DNA of 64,000 bases from Pseudorasbora parva (taxonomy: Eukaryota > Chordata > Actinopteri > Cypriniformes > Gobionidae), in NCBI RefSeq assembly GCF_024679245.1, contig NC_090179.1, positions 6,701,820 through 6,765,819 of the forward strand, written 5' to 3'. This document shows, piece by piece, positions 23,002 to 35,582 of this stretch. Each line of letters begins with the position of its first letter. Within the stretch, counting starts at the first letter, position 1. The position numbers and the translations under genes were made by a program. Below the pieces are notes generated by a model that was not told the DNA's origin, did no database searches, and saw only the letters and a list, made by a program, of their open reading frames with translations.

Positions 23002-24228
23002 TACACTCATCTAAAGGATTATTAGGAGCACCATACTAATACTGTGTTTGACCCCCTTTCGCCTTCAGAACTGCCTTAATTCTACGTGGCATTGATTCAA
23101 CAAGCTGCTGAAAGCATTCTTTAGAAATGTTGGCCCATATTGATAGGATAGCATCTTGCAGTTGATGGAGATTTGTGGGATGCACATCCAGGGCACGAAG
23201 CTCCCGTTCCACCGCATCCCAAAGATGCTCTATTGGGTTGAGATCTGGTGACTGTGGCGGCCATTTTAGTGCAGTGAACTCATTGTCATGTTCAAGAAAC
23301 TAATTTGAAATGATTCGAGCTTTGTGACATGGTGCATTATCCTGCTGGAAGTAGCCATCAGAGGATGGGTACATGGTGGTCATAAAGGGATGGACATGGT
23401 CAGAAACATTACTCAAGTAGGCCGTGGCATTTAAGCGATGCCCAATTGGCACTAAGGGGCCTAAAGTGGTCCAAGAAAACATCCCCCACACCATTACACC
23501 ACCACCACCAGCCTGCACAGTGGTAACAAGGCATGATGGATCCATGTTCTCATTCTGTTTACGCCAAATTCTGACTCTACCATCTGAATGTCTCAACAGA
23601 AATCGTGACACATCAAACCAGGCAACATTTTCTTCATTTGGTCTTCAACGGTCCATTTTGGTGAGCTTGTGCAAATTGTCGCCTCTTTTTCCTATTTGTA
23701 GTGAAGATGAGTGGTACCGGTGGGGTCTTCTGCTGTTGTAGCCCATCCGCCTCAAGGTTGTGCGTGTTGTGGCTTCACAAATGCTTTGCTGCATACCTCG
23801 GTTGTAACGAGTGGTTATTTCAGTCAAAGTTGCTCTTCTATCAGCTTGAATCAGTCGGCCCATTCTCCTCTGGCCTCGAGCATCAACAAGGCATTTTCGC
23901 CCACAGGACTGCTGTATACTGGATGTGTTTCCCTTCTCACACCATTCTTTGTAAACCCTAGAAATGGTTGTGTGTGAAAATCCCAGTAAATGAGCAGATT
24001 GTGAAATACTCAGACCGGCCCGTCTGGCACCAACAACCATGCAACGCTCAAAATTGCTTAAATAACTTTTCTTTCCCATTCTGACATTCAGTTTGGAGTT
24101 CAGGAGATTGTCTTACCAGGACCACACCCCTAAATGCACTGAAGCAACCGTCATGTGATTGGTTGATTTGATAATTGCATTAATGAGAAATTAAACAGGT
24201 GTTCCTAATAATCCTTTAGGCGAGTGTA
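23002..24228 (-). mobile_element. Tc1/mariner element, nearly complete (1227 bp)
   Basis: Inverted ends TACACTCATCTAAAGGATTA and TAATCCTTTAGGCGAGTGTA are bounded by TA dinucleotides (23000-23001 and 24229-24230), the target of Tc1/mariner. It contains one transposase gene on the minus strand with few lesions, so this is one of the younger insertions in the window. Confidence 0.93.
23040..24079 (-). pseudogene. Tc1-like transposase with two lesions
   Basis: Starts at ATG 24079 (MGKKSYLSNFERC). The N-terminal half contains helix-turn-helix text (GLSISQSAHLLGFSHTTISR). An extra A in the AAAATGG run shifts the frame at about 23655. The frame then continues with NVAWFDVSRFLLRHSDGRVR, GGVMVWGMFSW and FQQDNAPCHKA (second Asp). 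A TAG at about 23300 replaces the Trp usual at that place, and the frame resumes with SPDLNPIEHLWD, where the third acidic residue is present. DVS stands where the family has DES, but the Asp is kept. Because the three catalytic acids survive, inactivation looks recent. I infer a non-functional copy. Function in the family: cut-and-paste transposition at TA. Confidence 0.9.
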
Positions 24229-24864
24229 TATCAAGTACTGAGAATGTCCGTCTGGCAATAGCCAAAGCACAAAAGCACAATTGAATTTAATTGGCACCGA
24301 AATGAGGCACTGAAATATGCGTTCTGATTCGTCATACACCTAGGCTGGCTTGAGGGTTAGTAAATCATGGGAACGTTTTTGTTTTAAAGTGAACTAATCC
24401 TTTATGACTTTGGAATGTAGTGGTCCGTTTACTGAAAAGAAACAGCCTTTATGACAAATGCAACCTCCGGAGAACGCAGCCTTCGAAATGAGACAGCGGT
24501 TTCTTTTTGTCTTCATTTAATTGTTTCCATGTCTATATCGGTAACGCATACGTTTTATACTATTTAATAATAATAATTAGGGCTGTCAGTCGATTTAATC
24601 AATATTTACTCATGATGACTTAACTCACGATTAATCGATTTTTTATAAGCTGTAAATGTATCTTAAATTAGGTTTGAATTAAGATTTTAATACTCTAATC
24701 AACATGGGTATATGGACAAATATGCATGCTTTATGCAAATGTATTATTAGTGAAACCAAACTTATTCAATAATACACCATGAAGACTAGACATGTATCAA
24801 AGATCATAGATGTTTATCAAAGAACTCGTTCAAGTCTCTTTTCAGTGATTTCTCTCATTTTAAG

Positions 24865-25144
24865 TTGGGCTGCATGATTTGGGGAAAATATATAATTAAT
24901 AATATATAATTAAGATTAATATATAATATATATTATATTATTATTAATAAATTACTGCACTTTGAGATTCATCGGAATGTAAAGTGCTTTATAAATAAAA
25001 TCTATTATTATTATTGTAATATTTTACAGAAAACTTATTTACAAAAAAACTACTGCTGGGTTACCTATTAATAACATATTTGACTAAAACATTAGAAAGG
25101 TCTATGTCTAAGGAGTTATTGTAAAAAAATAAAAAATAAAAAAA

Positions 25145-25242
<98 letters not shown>

Positions 25243-25270
25243 TATATACATATATACATACATACATACA

Positions 25271-25306
<36 letters not shown>

Positions 25307-26066
25307 TATATAAAATCTGTTGTTCATCTGTGATATCAATTTCTTAAAGTCTATGTCTTTAATATGAAATATGAACCTCTTGTGCATCCACAGTGGGGGA
25401 AAAAAATCCTGTACATTGAAGAAAAACATGGATTGTCCAATAAATGTATTAATTTTTAAGTTTATTAAGTTTTAAAATTGATTAAGTATTATTTTTCTTC
25501 TTATTTCGTTTTTAGGAAATCCCTGATGTAAAGCTACGGCTGTAGGATAAATAAACAGAAGATAGAAACGCTTTGATTAAACATGACAACAATAAACATG
25601 ACTGCAGCTAAATATAGTTTCTTCAAGCCGTCAAGGGTATTTTCATAATAATAAAGTATATTATAATGCAGTGCTAATTGACATAGACTTCATCACTGTA
25701 TAGAGTACTATAAAATAATGCATCGTCTGCCTCATTCTGTGATGAGAAGCCACATCAGCTCACAAACACTCGACTGAATATGAAGTGAGTTAAACATGTT
25801 ATTAAACGTTGCCTTTTGTTGAACATGTTTATGAACGCTTCACTAGTTTGTGAAGATGGTTGACTCGTGTTGCTTTTTCAAACGCACGTTATAAGCAACT
25901 CAAACTCGCAGTCTTTCAGACGGAGCAACGTTTATCACAGAGCCGCTCTTCGCTAACACACGGGGCATTTATTTATTTCATTAAAATCGCAGCCTTTTAG
26001 CTTTTATAATCGCACACAAGCCAAATCGCATTTTGCGGTTCGATTTCGATTAATCGTGCAGCCCTA
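24865..26066. mobile_element. hAT element (1202 bp) with perfect 8-bp TSD
   Basis: Starts TTGGGCTGCATGATTTGGGG and ends ATTAATCGTGCAGCCCTA. ATTTTAAG is duplicated exactly at 24857-24864 and 26067-26074. Non-autonomous, with a microsatellite in the middle and a repeat tail at 24955-25016. It lies inside the 24579-26760 repeat. Confidence 0.9.
25148..25315. repeat. (TA)n and (TACA)n microsatellite
   Basis: About 44 TA dinucleotides, then TACA tetranucleotides, then TA again. The overlapping Tyr-Ile/Tyr-Val ORFs are by-products. Confidence 0.97.
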
Positions 26067-26760
26067 ATTTTAAGAATATAAATAAAGGGAGTTTTTGCAC
26101 TGGCAGTTTAGTTCAGAAAAGTTTGACTTCGTATGAAAAAATGGTAGTGGGAAAGCTGTTATGTGGACCTGGCAGCGCACCAGTACCACACCTGGAGGAG
26201 GTCCATATTCCACCAGCTGGAATACAGTGCGGCCCCTTTAAGAGGAGATGCGCGATCCCTATTGAACTGCCAGTATTTTGTGTGTGCGTGTGCGCCTAAT
26301 GTGTTGCAAACAGTGAGAAACACAGACTTGGGAGCGCTCTTGTTCAGAAAAGTAACCTGTGCATTCGTTTTAGACAATTGTAATCTATTTAGTTCAATGA
26401 AACACATGTAGCCTACTGTAAGTGGCGATGGTGTTAATGATTTACCTCGGACAAGAGCGAGTTGCGAGAGTGAGCTTTCAGTGTATTTGCGCATCGTGCT
26501 CGGACTGCAGAGAATGTGCTCGGTGCACTTTTCTTTCGACCTGGTGTCTAAATATGGTAGCTTATAGGCAATAACTTCACTTTTGGTACACATTCATAAA
26601 GGGCTGCATCCCTTTATGTCTATGGCTTATCTCGATTTCTCCAAATACGAGCTACGCCACGGATCAAACAGAAAATGCGTGCTGTGCTAATCGCGCGTTA
26701 ATAACTTTAATGCCGTTAAAATGAATTTGCGTTAATGCGTTATTAAACATTAATCTGTTG

Positions 26761-27778
26761 TAAAAGGGCGTTCTTTATGTTTTATGCAAAAAAAAGAAAA
26801 AAAAAGGATTTCTCGGACTCACGGACGAGGTCGAACTGGAAGCCATTTTAATCTTGGACTAAATGGGCCACCGTAGGAGTTAAAACGAAATCAGAATTGA
26901 GAGGAACAGAAACTATAATTCACTGTGGGTCATATACCTTTACACCGCTAGATGGGGGAAAATATCACACAGTGCTGTAAAATGTTATGCATTTTGCCCT
27001 ACGTCACATGTGTATTTGTATTGTTTTTAACACATTTAGTTTTTCTTCATTTTTAAATACAATGTTATGTTTTGTTTTTTCATTTGTTTGCACACATGAA
27101 ATTGATATTTGAATATGTTTATTGTTTTGGTAGTGTATGACAAGTTTTGGTAACAGAATAAAAGTTTTTTAATTTAATCTTCCTTTCTGACTAGTGCTGA
27201 CTACTTGAATATTCATAATAATTCATGATGTCAAACATGAATGACAAAAAAAAAGTACTTGAGTAAAACTAAAAACGAGTACATATTTTTACTAAAGTAC
27301 TTCGTCTACCACTGATCATTCATAATGTTCCCCCTTTTAAACCAGTATAAAATTACATACCAGTATTGCCCCTCATCGGTATAACATTACACCGGTGCAA
27401 CCCAAACACATTCTCTCTAGTTTCAAGCATTATTCATTAATTTAACTACTCACCCCAAAAGAAACATTCTCCAATGATAGGGTCTTGGATATTCTACTTA
27501 AATGTTATTTAACTGAAACAAATAAGCCAAACCAAAAATGAAAAATAACCTTCTTTAACACCCGATGGCAAACACCATCACTACTTTCCTTACAAACATT
27601 GCCATGTTCAGTCCTGTACAGTCCATTTCACCACCACAGCAACTGGGTTTCTATGTCAACCCTTCACAGCAATAATATTAAGAAAACAATGGTATAATTG
27701 TACCCTAAGGACCAATTGTGTACCTTTAAAGATACGGTTATATGCTTTGCTCCCCAATGAACAAAATTGTACCTCCTA

Positions 27779-27818
<40 letters not shown>

Positions 27819-27857
27819 GTGAGTGTACTATAAAAGCTAATACTAAAAAAACTAATA
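26761..27857. other. No gene; repeat ends and a poly-A run
   Basis: Contains at about 27245-27315 an AAAAGTACTTGAGTAAAACT stretch like the ends of Tol2-type hAT elements, a GGTATAATTGTACCCTAAGG repeat end at about 27690, and an A-run of about 38 at 27781-27817. No coding sequence recognised. Confidence 0.5.
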
Positions 27858-27941
27858 CAGGAACTCTCTGTGTACTGTGAAGAAGATATATATATATATT
27901 ATACTATGTATATCTTCTTCACAGTACACAGAAAGTTCCTG
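27858..27941. repeat. 84-bp near-perfect hairpin
   Basis: The left arm CAGGAACTCTCTGTGTACTG continues to GAAGAAGATATA. The right arm TATATCTTCTTCACAGTACA continues to GAAAGTTCCTG. The arms pair over about 33 bp with one mismatch, with an AT-rich loop. It could be a tiny MITE or a transcribed hairpin RNA; nothing in the sequence proves transcription. Confidence 0.8.
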
Positions 27942-28060
27942 TGAAAGCTCTCCGATTCAATGTTTCCCGAGTACTGGATTTTAACTTGGCCTATTGTGGA
28001 AACAAAATGACTCTTGTTGATTTCCTTAGTGGCTTCTTTGTAGCTGAAGCCAAAATTAGT

Positions 28061-29331
28061 TAGAGTTTAGAGTCTCTACCCGAGCCCGAGCCCGAACCTG
28101 ACCCGAACCGACCCGCGGGCCGGGTCGGGCTGAGATTTCCCTGCACTATCCTCGGGTCGGGTAGGGCTGGGCCCTTGATCAAGTGTTTGTTTTTTTAATC
28201 ATTAGCCTACTTTACTAGTCTAATTGGGTGGGCAGAAAGCTATGCTATAATCAGAAATTATATATACATATTTAGCAAAGTAAGAACTAATACAACAACT
28301 AAGAAACAAATGTGTAGGCTACAAAGTTGCACAAGTCAGGATTAGTGTAAAAATGCGCGTTAAACTCACAGCGATGGAGCGCAGCATTATAAACAGAAAC
28401 GCTCTGAGTCAAGAGCTGCTCGCGTGAACACTGCACTTTGCTTAATTAAATATCTTCGAATCGTTTCTTTTAAAAGTGGACATTTCAAGTTTTCTATACG
28501 CATATTTCTCATGTTTGTGAGGCGAGTAGCTGCTGAGTTTCTGTTTATTTATGAGACGTGCGCTCCAGTTCATGAGATGAAATGAAAGCAATCACTCCCA
28601 CGACTTCACCTCGCGATTGTCTGCTATTTGCTTTTTATTTATTAAATCCAGGCAATTGGCCCAAGAAACCTTTATTAAAATGAAGATACAATTTAAACAA
28701 AACGAAATAAATGCTTTCTACAAAACAAAACTTAATATTAAACTAAATATAACCACCAAAATCATTTCTGACCCACTCGCATCTTTTCACTTATCATAAT
28801 CAGATGAAATGTAAAAATAATATTATAATATTTAAACATAAATATGAAGGAAAAAACACATTGTTTAATGGCTACAACAAAGTAAGCTACAGATAAATGT
28901 CTGAGCTGGATTTGAGTAAACATCAGTTTACCGGTGAGCGGATCATGAGCGCGCGCTGCGGATTATTGAGCGGAGTCAAGTCAGCGTTATTTATAGCCTA
29001 AACGCTTTTACAATGATGATTGTTTCAAAGCAGCTTCAAAGTGTTAAACATGAAAATATTGCAACAAAATGTTATTTGCTGTACAGTCGCTGAGGAGAAA
29101 ACTGAAAACTAAATGTAGTTTTATCATGAGTCTCACCAGTCCGCTTCGCTGTGCTTTGCTCATTACAGGCTCGTTCTCGTCAAAACGCCCACATATTGAA
29201 CAAAGGTCGGGTTTAAATCGGGCTCGGGCTCATAATTAAAGTTAAGGTGTCGGGCCGGGCCGGGCTCGGACACAATGTGCACGGGTTTGGGTAGGGTCGG
29301 GCTTGATTTTTTGAGCCCGATCTAACCTCTA
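28061..29331. mobile_element. hAT non-autonomous element (1271 bp)
   Basis: Starts TAGAGTTTAGAGTCTCTACC, rich in CCCGAGCCCGA, and ends GAGCCCGATCTAACCTCTA. It is flanked by AAATTAGT (28053-28060) and AAATGAGT (29332-29339), 7 of 8 matching. The GC-rich CGGGTCGGG blocks at both ends are inverted to each other. A reversed retroposon tail lies at about 28985-29060. Confidence 0.8.
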
Positions 29332-29439
29332 AAATGAGTCCACACTTCAGCTCTGTAAACCGCAGGAGCGGAATAATTCTTGTGAGGTGTGATAATGCTA
29401 ATGCACACACACACACACATTCACCTTGTCATCTAAAAT

Positions 29440-29690
29440 TCCCGATGCCATTACTTTCGCCGGAGAAGGTCAAAACCTGGTGCGATCAAAGTGCCCATAT
29501 ATCATCACAGTGATCAGCCTGCGTGGACCGGTCGCATGAGGTAGCTATGATCGCGCTGTTGTTTTTACCTTCTCCGGCAGAATTCATGGCATTGGGAATA
29601 CTAGATGAGATTCGTCTGATATGAGGTAAAAAACAAACAAAAACAAATACAGGTGGGTTTCTCGCAGAAACCGATCATTTCATGTTTTAA
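29440..29690. repeat. CGCCGGAGAAGGT repeat
   Basis: CCATTACTTTCGCCGGAGAA with GTTTCTCGCAGAAACCGATC recurs at 51060-51290, where it forms a palindromic insert. A second inverted CCTTCTCCGGCAGAAT block at 29570 suggests a folded-back MITE. Confidence 0.6.
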
Positions 29691-29786
29691 AGGGATACTC
29701 CACCGCTTTTTCATATTAAACTGTTATTCCCTTAACTAAGATGAGTTGAAACATACCTCTCTCGTCTCAGTGCGTGCTCTTAATCT

Positions 29787-32032
29787 ATGGAAGTAAAACT
29801 GTGCCACTGGATTTTGAATTCTAATTTTTAGCACTGAATTTTTTTACATCGAATTTTTAACACTGAATTTTATTTTGCATCTAAATCAGACTTTGAATTT
29901 TAAAAGCCATCGAATTTCTAGCTCTGTTTTTTTTTTGACTATGACATTTTTTCAATGTTTTAAAAAAATTCAGTGTAAAAAGAAATTCAACGTCTCAAAA
30001 AATTCAGTGTAAAAAAATTCAACGTCTCAAAAGATTCAGTGTAAAATAATTCAACGTCTCAAAAAATTCAGTGTAAAATAATTCAACGTCTCAAAAAATT
30101 CAGTGTAAAAATATTCAGAGTCAACATCCGGGTAACCAAGGAGAAGCAATCGATCCCTGTATCAAATCATCCAACATCCAGCCAATCATTTACGCTCCAT
30201 TGGTCATGTGATGCTGAAACAGGAAGGCGGGGAACAGGGCCGTTTCTAGCCTTTCTGGCACCCTAGGCGAGATTCATGTTGCACCCCCCCCCCCCCTTTT
30301 TTTTTTTTTTTACTTCAACTTATTAAGTAATTATATCTACCTTATTTCATGGGCATATTGTACATCCATTAATTGAATAATGTAGCTAGGTTTATTATCT
30401 CTGAGATCACAGATGTTGGGGGGTTCGGGGGCATGCTCCCCCGAGAAAAATTTGATTTCTATGATCTACATATGTGTATTTTAAGATGTTCTGAAGGCCA
30501 AAAAATTAGATAACAATAGCTTGAAAACCATGTCACTCGGTGCCGCTGCAGATTGAAGAACACAGTGACACAAAGACTAAAAGACGGGATGAAGCCGTAG
30601 CCGAAGCCTTGCGCCAGTTTCATGTTTTAAAGGTTAATCACATATTTTTTTAGGGGGGGCTGATGCATAAGTTCATAAAAAAGGGCCTAGTGACGCCCAT
30701 GGTTATGACAGTATTAGCCTACTTGATCAATTTACACTAAACAGCTATCTCTGATGTAAAAAAAAAATTATTCAAATGAACTATGCTATAATGTTCTGCA
30801 CCTGAAATGAGCATGGCGTGTGGTCCGTCCAGTACTAATATTCAGTGTAATGTTTTGCTCAACTTTATGATAGAGGGACCAGCTAAGTAGAGAACAAGTA
30901 ACCAATAAGTAGGCTATACCTGTATATTTCGCTTTCTTTTTACGATACTGAGCCCCTGATGGCTTTGACCTTTTCATGATGATGAAACTAAAGCACGCTG
31001 TAACGAGTAGAAATATAGTGTGGCCCCTTTAAGAGTTGCGAGCGCTCCCTGCAAACGAAGTCTGCATTTTGTGAATGTGCGCACTGAGTCTTGAGCTCCC
31101 ATGTGTGGGGATTATTTTCTGTTTTCTGTTGCTAACAGTTATTTTGTTTTATTAAGTAATGCTGTGGACGGAAAGGGAGTTTGTGATGAGAGTTCAGCGG
31201 GGAATAAAGTGCGATCTGTTTGATGTTAATAGCCTCCGTGTTTGCATCCACTCCAGTTACATTAAGTGAGCTATCTGCATTTTTCACTCGGACACAAGCG
31301 TTACAATGCCACGGATGACGACGTTCCCTGCCGCCCTCTACATGATCTCATTTCATTACAGCAGCGCCACTATCACCATGGCGACTTCACTCTAATAATC
31401 GCAACTAATCATAATGCCTTGAAATAGCAAAAGTACGAAATATTAATAATAAAATATATATGAAATAACTAAAAAATCTTGTCGGGGCGGGGGCTCACTG
31501 GCGCCGCCCAGCTGTTGGCACCCTAGGCGACCGCCTAGTTTGCCTATGACTAGAAACGGCACTGGCGGGGAAGTTCACTTCAGGTGAGCTCCAGTGCCCG
31601 GTTGCATAAAACACCTTAAGTGAAAATTTCAGCAGCATGGCTCAGAACACACACGATGGCGCTTCAGTGAGTTTACTCATGACCAATGGAGCGTAAATGA
31701 TTGGCTGGATGTTGGATGATTTGATACAGGGATCGATTGCTTCTCCTTGGTTACCCGGATGTTGACTCTGAATATTTTTACACTGAATTTTTTGAGACGT
31801 TGAATTATTTTACACTGAATCTTTTGAGACGTTGAATTTTTTTACACTGAATTTTTTGAGACGTTGAAAAAATGTCATAGTCAAGAAAAAAACAGAGCTA
31901 GAAATTCGATGGCTTTTAAAATTCAAAGTCTGATTTAGATGCAAAATAAAATTCAGTGTTAAAAATTCGATGTAAAAAAATTCAGTGCTAAAAATTAGAA
32001 TTCAAAATCCAGTGGCACAGTTTTACTTCCAT
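29787..32032. mobile_element. Inverted-repeat element (2.25 kb)
   Basis: Starts ATGGAAGTAAAACTGTGCCA and ends with its reverse complement. The arms (29787-30215 and about 31680-32032) are inverted copies and contain tandem ATTCAGTGTAAAA/ATTCAACGTCTC units. The flanks CTTAATCT and ATTAATCT (29779-29786 and 32033-32040) share 7 of 8 bases. It is split by the hAT at 30235-31564. Confidence 0.82.
30235..31564 (-). mobile_element. hAT element (1330 bp) with perfect 8-bp TSD
   Basis: Ends CAGGGCCGTTTCTAG and CTAGAAACGGCACTG, with exact duplication GCGGGGAA at 30227-30234 and 31565-31572. Subterminal GGCACCCTAGGCGA occurs in both halves. On the minus strand at 30977 a frame opens MKRSKPSGAQYRKKKAKY, which resembles the N-terminus of ZMYM-like hAT transposases, but it stops within 63 codons. 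Internally deleted and non-autonomous. Confidence 0.9.
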
Positions 32033-33194
32033 ATTAATCTCTCTGACGCGCGGTGATGATCTGATAGCATTTAGCTTAGCTCCCTAAGCCCAGTTCATTC
32101 ACTATGGTACCAAACAGAGATCAAGTTAGAAGTACCAAACACCTCCACGTTTTCCCTATTTAAATACAGTTACACCAATAGTTGACCGACCAAGTATGAT
32201 GACATAAAATAAAACGTGGTGCTTTTCTAAGGGAGAACTATAATGTATGGCGGAATAGCACATTTGAGAGTGCTTCGGCTCGGCGCAGTAAAAGTCACGC
32301 CTGAAAAATCCTCCCTCACATCTCCCCACTCCCCTATTGACAGAAATGAGTAGGGGTGCAACGGATCGCAGTTGATCCGTGATCCGAACGGATCATGACC
32401 CACGGGTCGGCACGCACGTGACCCGCAGATTTATAGTGCTTTTTTTCTTTTTTTAACTTGCGGATTCATCTTAATTGTTTAGCGATCGCAGAGTAAAAGA
32501 CCGTTTCATGCCGATATTGCTTTTTAAGTAATTTTGTTCCTTTAAACTCAATGCCGAGTTTTAGTGAATCTACACACAGCAGTCGTTCACGTGAAGGCAT
32601 AATCAGTCAACAATGGCTAGCGGAGGCGCAGAAGAACTTGAAAAGCCTCCCGCATCATTCACATCGCATGTATGAGAGCATTTTGGCTTCCCCGTGAAAT
32701 ATAATGATGACGGAAGGAGGGCGGTGGACAACTGTAACAGTAGGTAACGTTACTGTGGCAGCATGAGAGAGCCGTATGATAGTGGCATTACATCGAGCAT
32801 GGCTATCTGAAGCGACACCTGCTGATGCCCGTTTGCGGTGCGTCTTTTTTCCGTACCCATGTTATCAGATTACAGTTTTCACACTGCAGTGTCGGTCCGA
32901 CAGTGCGAAGTGCGGCGATCGTTTCTGCAGCGAGTCTATTTTGCTGTGCTGAACGCGCTGAATTAAAGGGACAGTGCGCTGTCTGCATTAAAACTAACAT
33001 GTATTGATGCGAAACTCTAGTAATTGCGTATAATGTAAAGTGTACTCTGTGAAATAAGTGAAATAATGGAGAGCATTCCTTTCTTGGAGGTGGAAAAACA
33101 AAGTTCTTTATGACCTGCAGGATTCATTTTAAAAAGTTTTTTTTTTTTAATGAATGAAAAAAACGAGTTGGCTGTGTTTGTCTATTGTAAGTTG

Positions 33195-34339
33195 TTAAAG
33201 GGGGGGTGAAACACTCAGTTTCAGTCAATCTCATGTCAATCTTGAGTACCTATAGAGTAGTATTGCATCCTTCATATCTCCGAAAAGTCTTTAGTTTTAT
33301 CATATTTATAAAAGAAATATGGGCTGTACCGAGTCTTTCCGGAAAAAAACGAGCGCCTGGAGGCGTATCGTGTGGGTGGAGCTAAAGAATGACGAATGCG
33401 CAAAGCGGTGACGTCCTCAAGCGTGGAGAAACCCATGCTATCGATCTCAGCTAATAGATATATGATCCAGAATCAGATCCGGAGGCTGAAATAAATTGAA
33501 CAGGAGAAACGGCAACATCAGGACGTCCGTCTCTGTGGTATGTACTGTATTTAGGGGCCTTTGTGTGCAGTTTATGAGGACATGATTCGGTTTATGGACT
33601 ATTGTATGTGTCTAGACCTTAGAGTTAGCAAGCAAAACGGTTTTGCACGTCAGAGTCAGAATAGTGTAACGTTATACAGAGAACAGCAATGGAGTAACCG
33701 TTAGCGCATTTGAATGACGAAGCACGCGATCGTATCGTTTACTGATGTTTACTCACCGGCTGCTTCCAAAGCAGGACCGCTCTGTCAAAAACACACTTCT
33801 TTGGTATGATTTGGTGAAGTCCTGACAGCAGTGAACGGTGGAGATCCACTTTTGCGATGCGACTGAAGCGATGCCTTGAAGCTTCCCGTCATTTCTGCGT
33901 TCAAATCGGTTCAAATGCAGCGCTGCCTTCCCAGAATGCTGTGCTGAAGCGTTGAAGTCGCTCGACGTCACCCATAGGAATAAAGTGGAGCGCGGCGCGA
34001 CATAAGTGTTCACGGACGACTGGATCTGCACCTGAGAGACTGTTTACAGCGTGCATTTTCTCTCTCGCTCTAGTCACGCGCGCGCGCACCCTACCGGGAG
34101 AAGAGCCCGTACGGCCCATACAAGGACCTTCCGCTCTATTAACGTCAAGCCGACCCATACTCGAAAAAAACTCGCCGAAACTTGTGAGAAACCGGAAGGA
34201 GTATTTTTGACACAGAAATACTCCATCAAACGTCCAACATTAGTTTTTGAAACTTTGTCTATGTTTAGGATGGGAATCCAAGTCTTTAAAGGTGTAAAAA
34301 GCTCAGTATGCATGAAACAGCATTTCACCCCCCCTTTAA
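33195..34339 (+). mobile_element. TTAA element copy B (1145 bp)
   Basis: TTAAAGGGGGGGTGAAACAC at the left and CATTTCACCCCCCCTTTAA at the right, with TTAA at 33195-33198 and 34336-34339. It contains a degraded version of the coding exon seen in copy C (YDPESDPEAE near 33460-33490, then a stop). Its right half mirrors the left half of copy A. Confidence 0.9.
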
Positions 34340-34912
34340 ATGTTTATTTTAACAGTCTATACTATGCTATATAAATATAAAGTAATGAATTGATTGAATG
34401 TAGTGTTTAAACATTAGCTATAAAAGTGCATAGGCCTACAAAGAGAATTGCAATGATGACAAGCCATACCAACTTTTGGATTTTAAATAACAATAATGAA
34501 TAATGATTGTGTGTTAAACAGGCGTGAGCGGTCTTCTCTCTCCCCCGAGAATTTTGACATCCTAATCTTTTTTTCTTTTTTTTCATTTATGCTCAGGCCC
34601 ATTTTCACATCACAGGTTATTTTTCACATGTTACACTTTAAAGGGGGGGTGAAACACTCAGTTTCAGTCAGTGTCATGTCAATCTTGAGTACCTATAGAG
34701 TAGCATTGCATCCTGCATATCTCCGAAAAGTTTTTTTTTTTAAATAATTATATAAGAAAGATGCGCTGTTCCGAGTCTTTCCGAAAAAAGCCGAGCGGGT
34801 GGGGGCGTGTCGTGTGAGCGGAGCTAAATAATGACGTGTGCAGCAGCGTGCTGTGTGTTGAGTCGAGCGTCATCCCTAACAGCGGGAAAAAAACTTTATT
34901 CAAAATAAAAAT

Positions 34913-35016
34913 ATGGCTTTTAATCAGATACAGCCATACATCTATGATCCGGAATCAGACCCAGAGGCTGCAGTTGAACAGGAGCAGCAGCAAAAACGAC
35001 TAGAGCAGGACGTCTG
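34913..35016 (+). CDS. Exon-like ORF in TTAA element, resembles fish P2X7-like N-termini
   Basis: Opens at ATG 34913, encoding MAFNQIQPYIYDPESDPEAA, then a Glu/Gln-rich stretch and RLEQDV, with a consensus-like donor (T|GTATGT) near 35016. An aromatic-rich start, acidic stretch and RLxQDV pattern is what I recall from numerous fish predicted proteins called P2X7-like, in which it is followed by a Cys-rich module (EWCxCGxC). Here the Cys-rich continuation is not found downstream, so at most one exon remains. It may be a gene fragment carried by the transposon or one of the transposon's own accessory exons. The link to P2X7 is from memory and should be tested. Confidence 0.4.
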
Positions 35017-35534
35017 TATGTGGTACAAGTTATACACTAACTATATAATATGCTTAGCGGCTTGTGTTATTTACATATTTATACTTGAATTATATCGTCG
35101 TATTTTTGTCTTTGAAGGTGTACATGTGGGAAGTGCAGTTGTGCACGTGTGTTTGTGTGTTTACGCGTGGTTTGTGTAGACAGTAAGCGGACTAAAAGCA
35201 GTCTCACTCACCCTTCTAACGTTGGGACTGCTCCATCCTTCAGCATTAGGCGATTGGGAAAAGCCGGCGTCGAGCTGGGCCTTGTTTATGAAACAGTCGG
35301 CACCGAAATGCAGCGAACAGATATAAACATTCGCGCAACTCAGTTGCTGATCCGGAAAAGCAAATTACATCCACTGTTGCCTTAACGCGGGGTTTTTGGC
35401 GAATCTGTGCAGGACTGTCTTGGTCTGGCAACCAAAAACCCACTTTTTTGGTGACATTGTTATGTGCTATGTGTAATTGTCACCTGTCCAGCATCCTACA
35501 AGCCAGCGCTTTGATGGGCGTAGGCTGTTGCTTT

Positions 35535-35582
35535 CGCTCTCTCTCTCTCTCTCTCTCCCTCTCTCTCTCCCTCTCTCTCTCT
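35535..35582. repeat. (CT)n microsatellite
   Basis: CTCTCT tract with two CCCT interruptions, inside TTAA copy C. Confidence 0.95.

Larger units (their letters stand above)
24579..26760. mobile_element. GGGCTGTC-type repeat, host of a nested hAT
   Basis: Begins AGGGCTGTCAGTCGATTTAA with TTAATCGATT-rich sequence, and ends near 26700-26760 with TTAATGCCGTTAAAATGAAT and GCGTTAATGCGTTATTAA. The right terminus is not clean, so its end is approximate. The minus-strand ORF at 26159-26593 (144 aa) lies in a segment that resembles 31010-31100 and has no known domain. Confidence 0.55.

Noticed and set aside
25108..25429. Tyr-Ile and Tyr-Val rich ORFs
   Set aside because: They are produced by the (TA)n and (TACA)n microsatellite.
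26159..26593. 144-codon minus-strand ORF as a host gene
   Set aside because: It lies inside a repeat whose sequence partly recurs near 31010-31100; no domain, no splice context.
33753..34328. ORFs of 84-107 codons in TTAA copies A and B (sharing RVRARVTRARE text)
   Set aside because: They recur because the elements are copies, but they lie in different frames and strands, are interrupted, and match no domain I know. They are probably a CpG-rich regulatory part of the element.
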